NCBI GenBank assembly: GCA_003956705.1
Contig: QZCP01000712.1
Coordinates: forward strand, 146,099-210,098
Reading direction: 5' to 3'
Length of the DNA stretch: 64,000 nucleotides
DNA from: Brevipalpus yothersi
Lineage: Eukaryota; Arthropoda; Arachnida; Trombidiformes; Tenuipalpidae
This document shows, one piece after another, positions 53,938 to 64,000 of the stretch. Position 1 is the first letter of the stretch; each line of letters begins with the position of its first letter. The translations under genes and the position numbers were made by a program. The notes beneath the pieces were generated by a model. The model did no database searches and was not told the origin of the DNA. It worked only from the letters and a program-made list of their open reading frames with translations.

Positions 53938-55115
53938 GCCAATTCAGATGATCTTCACTTGACAAGCGAAATCATTTGTCCGAATTGAATTGAAAATTCT
54001 TCTTCTTCACAAATGAGCTATACAACAAGAGTCATTATCATGCATATTAGTTTATATATTCATGATTCTACATTCTATACTCGCCCGAAGCCAATTGACC
54101 TGAGAACATGCAACCAAGTTTGTATCAAACCATTCATGTTGGCACGTTCTTACCACGATAAAACTGCTTGTCTTGATAGTACCGGAAATGAGAAACATAT
54201 CAGACCCATTTTTTGATTATTATTACCCTAAGAATGAGCCTTAAAAGCATTACAAAAGACAAAAGGAAGAGAGAAATATTCATCAAAATTATCACATGAG
54301 CCATATTCAATTGAACTTTTTTTTGTGGAATCATAAGAGAATATTGAACGAATTTTTCCCAAAAAACCCCTGAAACAAGTTTGAAGAAATCTAATATGAG
54401 AAAAAATAACTTAGTTATTAGAGCTTTGAAGGTAAAGAAGATAATGAAATTTATCGAATGAAGTCATGATCAATACCGTAATTTCGACACAATTTTCATT
54501 TACAGAATCAAAAAACAAAGTTTAAAAGGTTTAAAGGTGAGCTTCTATATATTCTTGTGTTATAAATTTGTTCTGAGTTATCTATAGCAAAGGTTTACCT
54601 GTAGCTTACAGATCAATAAGAGCTTTCAACGTTTCAATTTCAATCAAAAAACAATTGATACTGATATACTTGTATATCTCTCTCTCTTTGATTTTTTTGG
54701 AGGCTTTCACATCAACATGGCTATTAATCAACAGTGCGTATCAATGCACTTCGAATCTTCAGTCAATATATGTGTTGAATAATTCATTTAAGAAATCATC
54801 AAATTATAATTAAACTGAAAATTTGATGACTTTTTGATTCAAAGTTTCTCTCCCTCACTGGCTAGCTCAATATCTCAAGGTTTTCACACTTATTGCAGAA
54901 AAAAAATCGGAGAAAAAAGAAATTCGATTCCCAATCAAGCTCATTTGAATAAATTTCTACTGTCAAGATGTCCAAGCTGATAAATCAAACAATCATTTTT
55001 TACAAGTATTTACCGTGTTTGAAAGCACGTTTTGAGAGTTAAGGTCAGAGTTAAAGTATCAGCCACTGTACAACAGCATCTTACAGGTCAGGTTTTGTGG
55101 CTGACCTCTATTCAC

Positions 55116-55171
<56 letters not shown>

Positions 55172-55457
55172 ACTCACTCACTCACTGGACGTTTCGGAAG
55201 GATTCCAAACGTTCACCGGAACTCAATTTTCTAAGTCTGAGTCGAGCTCAAAGTTTTCAAGAGCTGCTGTCTCCATGCTACATTATGAATATTGAAGATT
55301 TTGACTGATATTAGTTATCCCCACAATCACTCAACTGACCAGCTAATCTCTTTTCAAAGCTCATTATTCTTTCTCTCTTTTTTTCTCGCTCTCTCTCACC
55401 ATTCTCTTTAGGACAATTTGAGAATCCTCTCCTGGTCCTTTATTCCCTTCTCCCACT

Positions 55458-55523
<66 letters not shown>

Positions 55524-55924
55524 CTCTCTTCTCTCTTCTCCCTCCTCTCCTCCCTCTTCATTTCACTTTTTGTCTGACTCTTTACCTGATTTCGGCTGCT
55601 TCTCACAATATTCATTGATCGTCGATTGAGTAACTCATTTTAATTGAATAGACGATTGAAGACATCGCTTCACAACACACACACACCAAAACAGCGACAA
55701 AACATCTACACAAACCAATCTAGCCAACGATTGCGAAACATGGAGCACGGAATGGGTTTTCGCAAGAATCCCAAACTTGAGGTAGGTTCAAAAGCTCTTT
55801 GATTTTCTTATCACAATCTATTTCAGATCAGATCCTACTAGTCTATTGTGAGTGTGCATGTTTGTCCAACTTTTGACAAGTTCTGAAACTTTTCGTATAC
55901 ATTCTGTTTTCTTTATGCCATGTT
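53938..55924. repeat. Repeat-rich region upstream of the cholinesterase-like gene
   Basis: Two CT tracts, at about 55121-55169 and 55461-55528, flank the likely promoter. A small exon-like piece at 55740-55780 (ATG, then MEHGMGFRKNPKLE, then a GTAGGT donor) could be an alternative first exon, but I found no in-frame acceptor for it. No other exon is visible. Confidence 0.45.
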
Positions 55925-58497
55925 ATGTGCTCTGTTGTGGATATGTCTTGTGCAAATGAGTCTCTAGACTACTTGCCTTACAAACGGTTTGATTCATCAA
56001 AATCTAGCTGTAAAAATATTAACAATGATAATAATAGTCTGATATCTTCATTTTTCCCTCCATTCGAATCACCACAGCCTGAATTGATCAAAAAATCATC
56101 ATCCCGCAGATTTTTGATCATATGTGTTGTAGTGATAACTTTGTTCTTCATTTCTCTGGTCCTGGTCGAACTTTTCCTTCCTCTCCACATTCGTCTACCT
56201 GATTTTATTGAACACACAGTGTCATCACATCATTCGGGACTTTTCAGTTCACTTACTCGAGGAGGCCAAAAAGATGACCATCAAAGTGTACCAAGCAATA
56301 GGAGTGATATGTTCAAAAGTGAAGATGAGACAAGCTTTTTCTCTCATCCATCAATTTTTCAATCTCCACACCAAAGATCACCCTACCATCGTGTCCACCA
56401 CCATCATGTGAGCCCTACACAATCTTTCGCAGACAGCTCAATGATTGTGTCCACTAGTTACGGCAAACTAAGAGGTTTCACTAGTCGTGTATTGAATAAG
56501 GATGTTGTCGTATTCCTTGGTATTCCCTATGCTCAGCCACCGATGAGAGAACTTCGATTCGCCAAGCCAGAACCTCCGTTACCTTGGGATGGAGTTCGAG
56601 ATGCAACTCGATTCGGACCTCAGTGTATTCAATTCAAGCCCAATCGAACATATACACCATGGATATCAGCCGATGATTATATGTCCGAAGATTGTTTGTA
56701 TTTGAATATTTGGTCACCACTTGAAACATCATCACAATCACTCAAATCTGTAATGGTTTGGATTCATGGTGGAGCTTTTTTTTCTGGCTCATCTGATCTC
56801 AACACTTACGATGGTCGAACTTTATCGGCTTTCGGTGATGTTGTGGTGGTGTCCATCAATTATCGATTGGGTGCTCTGGGATTTTTGAATATGGGCACCA
56901 AGGCAGCTCCAGGCAATCAGGGTCTACATGATCAAGTGATGGCTCTCAAATGGATTCAAACCAATATCAAATACTTTGGCGGTGATCCATCTCAGGTCAC
57001 CTTGTTTGGACAATCAGCCGGTGCTATTTCGGTTGGTCTACATTATTTGTCACCAATGAGTAGTGATTTATTTCTTCGTGGAATACTTCAAAGTGGTGCT
57101 CCAACGGTAACTCGACTTTTCTATGAACGTGAAGGTGGTTACGGTAATCGAGGTATTACTTTGGCTCGAATGTTAGATTGTTTACCCGAAAATCAGCCAA
57201 TTACTTATGGTCCACACAGCAGTAATAATAATACATTGACATCAGATAGTTTGGCTGATGATGATGAAGAATCGGTTATATCTTCACCAGCCAATGATGG
57301 ACGAAAAAATTCCAATATAAATGGAAATCAACAACACGGTGGTGGTGTAGTGAAAAATTTGGAGGACACTGTTGAGTGTTTAAAGTTAATCAGTATTGAG
57401 GAACTTGCTCGAGCTCAAAATTTTCTTATTGATGAGATGAGCTTATCGTTTGGACCAACATTAGGCGATGATTTCTTACCGAGTAATCCGATTAGTTTAA
57501 TGGATATTGGCGAAATTGGCGAGCAACGTGAAGTTCTTCTTGGAGCTTCTCGAGATGAAGGCACTTTTTTCCTTCATTACTTGGACCCTAAATTGTTTGG
57601 ACAAACATTGAATAATGTTTCACATTCACGAATTATGCAATTTGTACATGATTCGTTTCCATTTTTGAGTCCCAGAGTTGCTTCTCTGGTATTTTCACAG
57701 TTCCTACCCATTGATGAGTCAACACCACCGGCCAAAACAAGACAAATGTTGTCTGATTTTATCGGTGATTCAACATTCACCTGTCCATTGACTTTTTTCG
57801 CTCAACTATTCCAGAAAAATGAGAATCGAGCTTATTTTTACATATTTGATCATCATCCAAGTAATTCACCATGGCCAGAATGGATGGGAATATTGCATTT
57901 TGATGAAGTTCAATTCATTTTCGGCGTTCCACTTCGATATCCACATCTGTATACTCCACAAGAAGTCGAATTCAGTAAACGATTGATGAGAACATGGGTT
58001 TCATTCGCTAAAAATGGGTGAGTTCTCAAAAAATTTTCAAAAACATTTCTGATAATTAGCCAGGAAAAAGTGATCAGGTATCATAGATTTTGTGGAAAAT
58101 TTTTCAACCTTAAGCATTCTTAAGCATTCGTGTATACTTGATACATTCGCTACACACGCTCTTAAAATCAGTCATATCGTTCAGATCGTTCTTGATCAAT
58201 ACATATATAAGTCATAATGATCATGACTTGGAGGTGAACTAAGCTTAATCACAATCGTTGAAAAAATTTTTTACTTGAATCGAGGAGAGACTCATAATTC
58301 TTTCAATATTTTCCTTATCGTCTTCTGCTCTCTCATCTTCTTTCAGAATACCTGAGTCACAATTCGGCATATCATGGCCTGAATATAGTGCGGAGAATCC
58401 ACACTATGTTAGCCTTTATCCAGGTAATGTGACCATTGAAAGTGGACCCAAAGAAGCGACTTGCACACGATGGCACATAATGTTACAAACATCATAG
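55925..58497 (+). CDS. Acetylcholinesterase-like carboxylesterase with an N-terminal membrane anchor
   Basis: Two exons, 55925-58017 and 58347-58497, give 747 residues. An N-terminal tail of about 60 residues precedes one strong transmembrane segment (FLIICVVVITLFFISLVLVE), which predicts a type II protein with its catalytic domain outside. After a His/Ser-rich stalk the alpha/beta-hydrolase begins at about residue 177 (YGKLRG, FLGIPYAQPP, SEDCLYLNIWSP). The oxyanion loop is WIHGGAFFSGSS. The triad looks complete: Ser in FGQSAGAISVGL, Glu in SRDEGTFFLHY and His in GILHFDEVQFIFG. All three blocks read as acetylcholinesterase, and a Trp near SED could be the choline-site Trp. Serine/Asn/Asp-rich insertion of roughly 50 residues interrupts the domain between LDCLPENQ and NLEDTVECLK. 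The final exon matches the cholinesterase C-terminus including a cysteine. Neurotactin-like or other esterases are alternatives, but those usually lack the triad. Confidence 0.85.
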
Positions 58498-61220
58498 TTT
58501 TCTCGAGTGTCACCAACATCATTTTTCGGTATTATCTTTGTCATCGGTTTTTGACATCGGATAGAAAAAGAGAGAGAGAGAGAGATCAAGTAGCGTTGAT
58601 CACTTTGAACGAAAATTTCACCGTAACGATCATGATGAACGAAGGAGAAAAGTTTCAGTTATCTCTCTCACATGAACTCATCATTCATATTCAGTGTAAA
58701 TGGAACATTTCTTGAAAAGTGGGACAAAGAGTTGTATCTTGTTTGATTCCATTAATATTTCACTTCTCATTCAATGAATCTTCTACATGTTCATTTTCAT
58801 CCCATCGTTCAGGCCAAATCAATGCCATTATTTGTAATTGTAATTGTAATGAATTTGCTCATCATCTTTCATCGATACATTAGCCCATCTTGTTCATTTA
58901 CAAACCTTATTTTAAGTCGAAAATTATGGATGTTTGATCTGCAGGACAGAGAAACATCTTTGACATATCTTCATGTCCAAAGTGAGTGATTTCTCTGTAA
59001 TATTATTGATATACTTTTTATCATTATGTAATACACGCACTGATTCCAATTTCAACTATTAAAAGTTATTAAATTTGTTTTTGTTGATTAATAACATAAA
59101 TTTTTTTCTCATTCGAATGGAGACATCGATAACATTCTCTTTTTGATGGGGAATCATCGTCATTAGATGGAAGAAAATTGATTCATTCGATCCTCATAAA
59201 CGATTGATTCCAGATTAAGTGTGAATCGAGATTCGTTCCAAGGAAGCAATTTTGGCACCAAGTTCTTAACGATACTCAGCTACAGTTTTGAGTGAATGAA
59301 TGAATGAATATTACAGAATATCGAAGCCTCATGATGATGGTAATCATTTTCTATTGATTGCCCTCAATTCATTGAATCTGATTCCTTAGGAGATGATGAT
59401 GGAATGATTTTCGAAGGGAGAGAGAATCACATACAGCTCCTTGCGTTTGTGATTAGTGTTATGACCCAAGTTTCTGATACTTACAATTCCCTATCAATGG
59501 GAGAAAAAAAATCTATTCAATAGTTTGGCTGCAGATTAAGTCGGCATTGATTAGAAGCATTTAAGTTGAGTAAGATTTGGTAAGCAAATGGGGTCAAAAT
59601 TCAGTCAAGTTTTCGTTATTTTTTTCAATCACTTCGCTCAAAAGTGTGAAAGTGAAAGTGAGTAAGTGAAAGATGGAGAAAAGAGAGAGAGAAAGATTGG
59701 ATTTTTCAGACTCGTTTGTTCAATCAAATTTATCATCTCATGCATTCCTCTCTCTCCATCTCCAGACTGTCTTGTTCCAAACGCCTGGACTAAGATGAAC
59801 CTCAGAATGTTCGGTCATGAAGCGCTTGGACACACACTCAAGTAGAAAATTTTGCGATCATATTACATTCTATTGCAGGCACATGCAAATCATGACACTT
59901 ATTCACGGACAAATTTTGATTTGATCTCGAGAAAAGCTTCAATTAAACCTCTCTGATTGATGGGAAAATCATTTAAATATAGATGAGTCACCACTTCTCC
60001 GGTCAGAATATGACGCTATAAGTGCATAATGACAAAGTGATAATTTTTTTCATTGATCAACTAGTGACCTTCAAAGTTCAGCACATTAATGACCGATATA
60101 AAGCTAGCTTGGCGATTGGATCTTTCCATTGGTTCTTCGTTCCTCAAATTGTCCGGCTCTCCAAACGCGTATGGGTCTGTTGCTCAATATCTTGATGACT
60201 GGAGATATATCGTTAGCTTTGAGATTCTCACTACTTTCCGCTGCTGGCTCAAACATTATCTTTACCATTCATTATCCAAATACTCCGAAATCAACCATAT
60301 TCAAAATCTTCTCATTTGATCATGAACGACAAATTCTAATTCTGACTGCTGAGAAGATGGAAAAATTCAATGTTTAGCTGCTTTCGATATTTTCCAATCA
60401 TTATTTATCAAGAAAAAATATCATGGATTTCTTGTAGGGATAAGAATTTTCTTTTTGTTAGCTATTAAGGACGCCTTTGCACTACTTGGGGAAGAATTCT
60501 CGAAAATATTCAAGTATTGGGCATCCAGGAGTAAAAAATTGTTCATTCATATATAATATTCGAGAAGCAAAAGTCAAGAGCACTAAAAGAAAGAATCCAA
60601 ATACAGTTACATAGCCTTTTAATATCATTCAGAGTTTTAGTTTTTCCTTTCAGAACTTGTGACGTTCGAATGAGATCTCAAATAAATCAAAAGCTTCCTA
60701 TCAATGTTTTATGACTCACTGTTCTACATTCTAAATTTCAAAATAGTGATCAGTGTTCAAATGTGTTCAAAAGTTGGTGCACAAATTCAATACTTCTCAA
60801 TTATGCTTAAACTGATCGATTTTGATTTTAATTCTCTCAACTTTTTCGATCCGACATACACAATGAAACAATAGATACCAATTCGAAAAAAGAACACTTT
60901 TTCCATGCTCGATCCAATTTTTCCACCACAATAACAAGGGAAAACACAAACAAATGGGAATTCATTGAAATAGAATTGAAAAAAATTAGGCTTTTTGTCC
61001 ACCAAAATTCGCAATTTCTTTTTCACTTGCGAAAAAAAAACTTTTTTCTTCTGAAAAACTTTTACTCAAAAAAGAGAAAAAAATTTTCCGGTAATTGTAC
61101 AGTTATAGTTACCAGTTTGTCGTATAGACATCTGGCTTTTCTGTGTGGATACACAGAGCTTTCTAGATACATACAGTTTGCATATACATTTGGAATTCTG
61201 TACGAGTGTAACAGAGTTTT
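58498..61220. other. Intergenic region
   Basis: 2.7 kb, AT-rich, with a GAATGA run near 59294-59309 and a GAAAGT run near 59645-59675. Overlapping open frames at 60089-60377 show no family resemblance. Nothing else supported. Confidence 0.45.
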
Positions 61221-61754
61221 CTAGATACTTTTCGAAATTGATAGCTTGACTCTAGAGATATAAAGTCTCTGAAGTTCGCTACAAAACTTTACAAAAGCAG
61301 TAACAATATCTTGATCATTTGGATCATCGAAAAACATTTTTGAGACGCTGTATGATAAATAATTATGTAGAAGAGGATCCATTTTCTTGTAGATGGGACG
61401 AAAATGTTGACAGCTGTAAAATAATTCGATTAAATTTGAGTGATTGCAGTTACAAAATTTTTTGATTACTTTTTTACAAAAAATGAATTTTAACGCTTGT
61501 TTTCTGTGATAAATAAATCTACTACTGATGATACTTTTGATCAGGCTAAATGAAAATCTTTTACATGCTTTTAGATTGAGCGAGTTCCACTTATCATTCT
61601 CTATTGTGGTTACAATTGATTTGATTTCCTTTTTGATCGCTGTTTTGCCATATATTTTTGTAACATTGCCGGTGCTAGATGGAGCTGATGGAGCTGATGG
61701 AGATGTTGACGCATGCTCAAAAGTAAGGTAAACGTGTATATTGCAGCAATGCAA
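61221..61754 (-). CDS. Orphan open reading frame
   Basis: A 177-codon frame, the longest on this strand in the area, rich in Lys, Ile, Ser and Phe with eight cysteines (for example FCKKVIKKFCNCNHSN and FYSCQHFRPIYKKMDP). The start in the listed frame is TTG; an acceptor-like TTTTGAG at about 61725 suggests the real exon begins at HASTSPSAPSAPSSTG, after which the frame runs to the stop. No ATG is found in the 80 bases left before the TMED gene on the other strand, so a 5' exon would have to overlap TMED in antisense. There is no signal peptide in view and no family that I recognise. It may be a lineage-specific gene or chance. Confidence 0.3.
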   Translation of the reverse strand: MHCCNIHVYLTFEHASTSPSAPSAPSSTGNVTKIYGKTAIKKEIKSIVTTIENDKWNSLNLKACKRFSFSLIKSIISSRFIYHRKQALKFIFCKKVIKKFCNCNHSNLIELFYSCQHFRPIYKKMDPLLHNYLSYSVSKMFFDDPNDQDIVTAFVKFCSELQRLYISRVKLSISKSI

Positions 61755-61832
61755 ATGATGATGTTATGAATCGGATTAATTGATCAATTTAAGTATTTAA
61801 TTGTGTGTTGATTATTCGATCATCAGCCAGCG

Positions 61833-62570
61833 ATGATGATTTCCATCAAATTTGTCATCCAAACTGGACTAGGAATACTTTTTTTGATCCATTTAAGTAA
61901 TTGTTTATACTTTCATATCGGTGAAACGGAGAGAAAATGTTTCATCGAAGAAGTACCCGATGATACACTTGTGGTCGGTAATTATAAGTGTCAATTGTTT
62001 GATCCTCGTACCGGTGGATTTATGCCATCATCTCCTGGAATAGGAATGCATGTAGAGGTACACGATCCAGATGATAAGATTATACTATCCAAGGGTAAGT
62101 ATTATCAGTTTGTCGATGTACCAGCATGTCGACATGAAATTTTGACATCTTTTTTCTCTATCTCTACAGTCTACAGTTCTGAAGGAAGATTCTCATTCAC
62201 ATCTCACGTACCTGGTGAACATGTGATCTGTTTGTATTCAAATTCATCTCGATGGTTCGCTGGATCCCAACTTCGTGTCCATTTGGACATTCAAGTCGGA
62301 GAGCATGCCATTGACTACGCTAATGTCGCTCAAAAAGAGAAACTCACCGAACTTCAATTGCGAGTAAGACAGCTCATTGATCAAGTGGAGCAAATTACTA
62401 AGGAGCAAAATTATCAACGTTATCGGGAAGAAAGATTTCGACAAACTAGTGAGAGTACCAATTCACGAGTTCTATGGTGGTCTCTTGGTCAAACTTTCAT
62501 TCTTGCTGTAATGGGAATATGGCAAATGCGGCATTTGAAAGGCTTTTTCGAAGCCAAAAAACTTGTTTAA
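61833..62570 (+). CDS. p24 cargo receptor, TMED4/TMED9 (p24-alpha) type
   Basis: Cycles between ER and Golgi in COPII and COPI vesicles and sorts GPI-anchored and secreted cargo. Two exons, 61833-62094 and 62170-62570, give 220 residues. A signal peptide (GLGILFLIHLSNC) precedes the GOLD domain, starting LYFHIGETERKCFIEEVPDD and including SSEGRFSFTSHVPGEHVICL. The coiled-coil neck follows, then one membrane helix (LWWSLGQTFILAVMGIWQM) and a cytosolic tail HLKGFFEAKKLV. This tail has the FF signal for COPII and KKxx for COPI retrieval, the p24-alpha pattern. The 75-base intron was inferred because DKIILSK must join VYSSEGRF as in all homologues; the intron itself is open in frame. Confidence 0.95.
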   Translation: MMISIKFVIQTGLGILFLIHLSNCLYFHIGETERKCFIEEVPDDTLVVGNYKCQLFDPRTGGFMPSSPGIGMHVEVHDPDDKIILSKGKYYQFVDVPACRHEILTSFFSISTVYSSEGRFSFTSHVPGEHVICLYSNSSRWFAGSQLRVHLDIQVGEHAIDYANVAQKEKLTELQLRVRQLIDQVEQITKEQNYQRYREERFRQTSESTNSRVLWWSLGQTFILAVMGIWQMRHLKGFFEAKKLV

Positions 62571-63584
62571 AGAGAGAAAGTATTATTTTAGATTATCTAA
62601 CACCATTTTCTATATTAAAATAATTCATTAACTGTTACTAAAATTTTAATTATCAATCTAAAATTGAAGGTTGTCATCCAGGCCAGTCAATGCACTCACA
62701 GTTGCCCGTGTTAGATGACACCACTTTTAGCATTCAGCTCATTTCATGGTTAGAAAGTAGCGCCAAAAGTCAATGTCTCTCCGAACTCAGATCACTGATC
62801 TGGCCTAATCTCACTAGCGGTAGAGACAGCTAGGAATGGATTCCATTCAATGGAACCATACTCACACTCTTCAGACACCGAAACCGTCTCAAAAAAAGAA
62901 TTTTTCCAGATCAAAGATTCTCTAGTCAACCGTTTCTAGACAAAAAAAGAACTTGAGGCATAGCAATTTTTTCTTCGAGTGACTGATAATCAATATTTTT
63001 ATAGCTGATCATCATAAACTTGAGAGAATCCCGTTGCGGAGGGCTGAATTCAGATTCATATCGATAAATCTCTCAACTTTTATTCATGAATCGTGATCAT
63101 GCATCTGATCAGAGCTCACTTCTCTCATGCATGATGATTGAAGAGCCCGCTCATTCTGTAGATTGGATCGGCGCTTGGCCCATGTCAGAACTTCTGACTC
63201 AGAAGCTCATCGAATGAGACTTCGAATGTATGTGTTCGATTTTTTGCTCTAGAACTGAAGCAGAGGTGGTGGAGAGGAGAAAGAAAGAAAGAGAGAGAGA
63301 GAAAAGGAGATAGATAGTGTCAGCCCAAGTGAAAGTGAAATCAGTGTAATCTGTGTGTGTGTTTTTTTCCTCTTCCAAATGATGTGAGATATTCGAAATT
63401 GCAATTGTCCAAATATACTTTGACCATTCCAGCGTTTCCGGGTCCAATCTGTAAATTTGTGATGCATTCCTGTGAATTGGATGAGACTGGAAGTGGTCGA
63501 GCATTAAATTTCATCATCATAATCTCAGCTATCGGAAGCGAGAGGGTCCTCATTCGAATGTGAGGAAATTCAAGCATTTCGAAG
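62571..63584. other. Spacer before the PDZ gene
   Basis: AT-rich. A GA run lies at about 63277-63303 and a TG run near 63352-63361, within 300 bases of the PDZ gene start. No exon. Confidence 0.45.
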
Positions 63585-63837
63585 ATGGTCGATCTCGGTG
63601 GTTATGTGATAGTTTTGGTTGAGCAGAAAGGTAAAATTCGAATACTCGGATCAGCAGCGGAAAAGAGTGATTGTGATGAAATATTGGAAATTAACGGTAA
63701 ATCGCTTGAAGACGCAAGCCATCAGGACATTGTGCAACACATCCATCAGTGTATACGAAGCCGGACAATTTGTTTACGCGTTAAACGTCGAACCAGTGGA
63801 AAGCCAGCCTTAACCACTGATGGAGAAGATGTTACAG
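63585..63837 (+). CDS. First exon of a PDZ-domain protein, partial
   Basis: The ATG at 63585 opens an 84-codon frame that ends at a donor site (ACAG|GTAAGT) at 63838. It encodes a PDZ-like fold: a beta strand YVIVLVEQKGKIRILGSAAE, then SDCDEILEINGKSLEDASHQ (the D-x-I-L-x-I-N-G-x-S/x core of PDZ), the alpha-B helix DIVQHIHQCI, and SRTICLRVKRR. The carboxylate-binding GLGF loop is not evident near the N-terminus, so peptide binding may be atypical or that part is degenerate. The rest of the gene is beyond the window, and the family cannot be named. Confidence 0.7.
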
Positions 63838-63949
63838 GTAAGTGTTGTTGGCCACGAACGAGATGAAGACCGAGAGAGAGAAAGAGAGAGGAAAAATTCC
63901 ACCGACCATCTCTATTACCTTGCCAGTCCTTCATTCCTCCTCCAGGCCA

Positions 63950-64000
<51 letters not shown>
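63950..64000. repeat. CT microsatellite at the window end
   Basis: A (TC)n tract that begins at about 63952, in the first intron of the PDZ gene, and runs off the window. Confidence 0.85.

Noticed and set aside
55032..55618. Open frames across the two CT tracts
   Set aside because: Leu-Ser repeat translation only.
60089..60377. Overlapping plus-strand frames with a faint transporter-like look
   Set aside because: No motif could be matched, no splice sites support an exon, and two frames are open at once, which suggests chance.
1..64000. CRISPR arrays, insertion sequences, phage or plasmid features
   Set aside because: No regularly spaced repeats, transposase or integrase was seen; the DNA is an intron-bearing nuclear genome.

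Overview
This window is eukaryotic nuclear DNA: most genes are split by short GT-AG introns (about 50 to 600 bases), there are no operons, and the intergenic DNA is rich in (CT)n/(GA)n tracts. The gene set (RXR-type nuclear receptor, SARM1, cysteine string protein, SETDB, ZIP8/14-type transporter, a cholinesterase with a transmembrane anchor) is that of a bilaterian animal, and the compact genes with a secreted LRR protein of arthropod style suggest an arthropod, perhaps a mite. The species assignment is inference; nothing in the window settles it.

Layout. 0-5 kb: the 3' end of a SIPA1-like coiled-coil gene (+), a kinase-domain relic, and a complete FBXL20/FBXL2-type F-box gene (+). 6.5-12 kb: cysteine string protein (+), a GA/CT-rich zone with one GC-rich patch, and an intronless C/EBP-gamma-like bZIP gene (+). 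12-17.6 kb: a complete-looking SARM1 NADase gene (-). 18-22 kb: two mitochondrial translation/insertion genes in tandem, MTG2/Obg GTPase and OXA1L (+). 22-26 kb: two ER-associated degradation genes in tandem, an OS-9/ERLEC1 lectin and FAF2/UBXD8 (-). 26.6-28.4 kb: E2F (+). 29-33 kb: two SET-domain methyltransferases head to head, SMYD3-like (-) and a Tudor-less SETDB (+), sharing a 615-base promoter with a perfect E2F consensus site. 33-38 kb: ZIP8/14 metal transporter (-) and RXR (+). 38.8-40.8 kb: ribosomal protein L9 (-), a C-terminally short KIN17 (+), and a dead RPL9 copy in opposite orientation to the parent. 41-47 kb: SLC25A29-type carrier (+) and RRP12 (-). 48-52 kb: a small FAM177-like gene (+), a secreted/anchored LRR protein (+), and a signal-peptide-bearing biotin-ligase-like protein that lacks key catalytic residues (-). 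52-64 kb: a large repeat-rich gap, a membrane-anchored acetylcholinesterase-like gene (+), an orphan ORF (-), a TMED4/9-type p24 cargo receptor (+), and the first exon of a PDZ-domain gene (+) cut by the window edge.

How it fits together. Several neighbours share a pathway (mitochondrial membrane protein biogenesis; ERAD; lysine methylation), and several products are neuronal or synaptic in other animals (FBXL20, CSP, SARM1, SIPA1-like, cholinesterase). The strongest candidates for something new are the secreted biotin-ligase-like pseudoenzyme, the RXR whose activation helix has lost its charge-clamp glutamate, and the RPL9 retrocopy lying directly behind a truncated KIN17. No self-contained novel system such as a defence island or mobile element was found. 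Exon borders come from reading splice signals and frame; all complete gene models here sum to whole codons except where stated.
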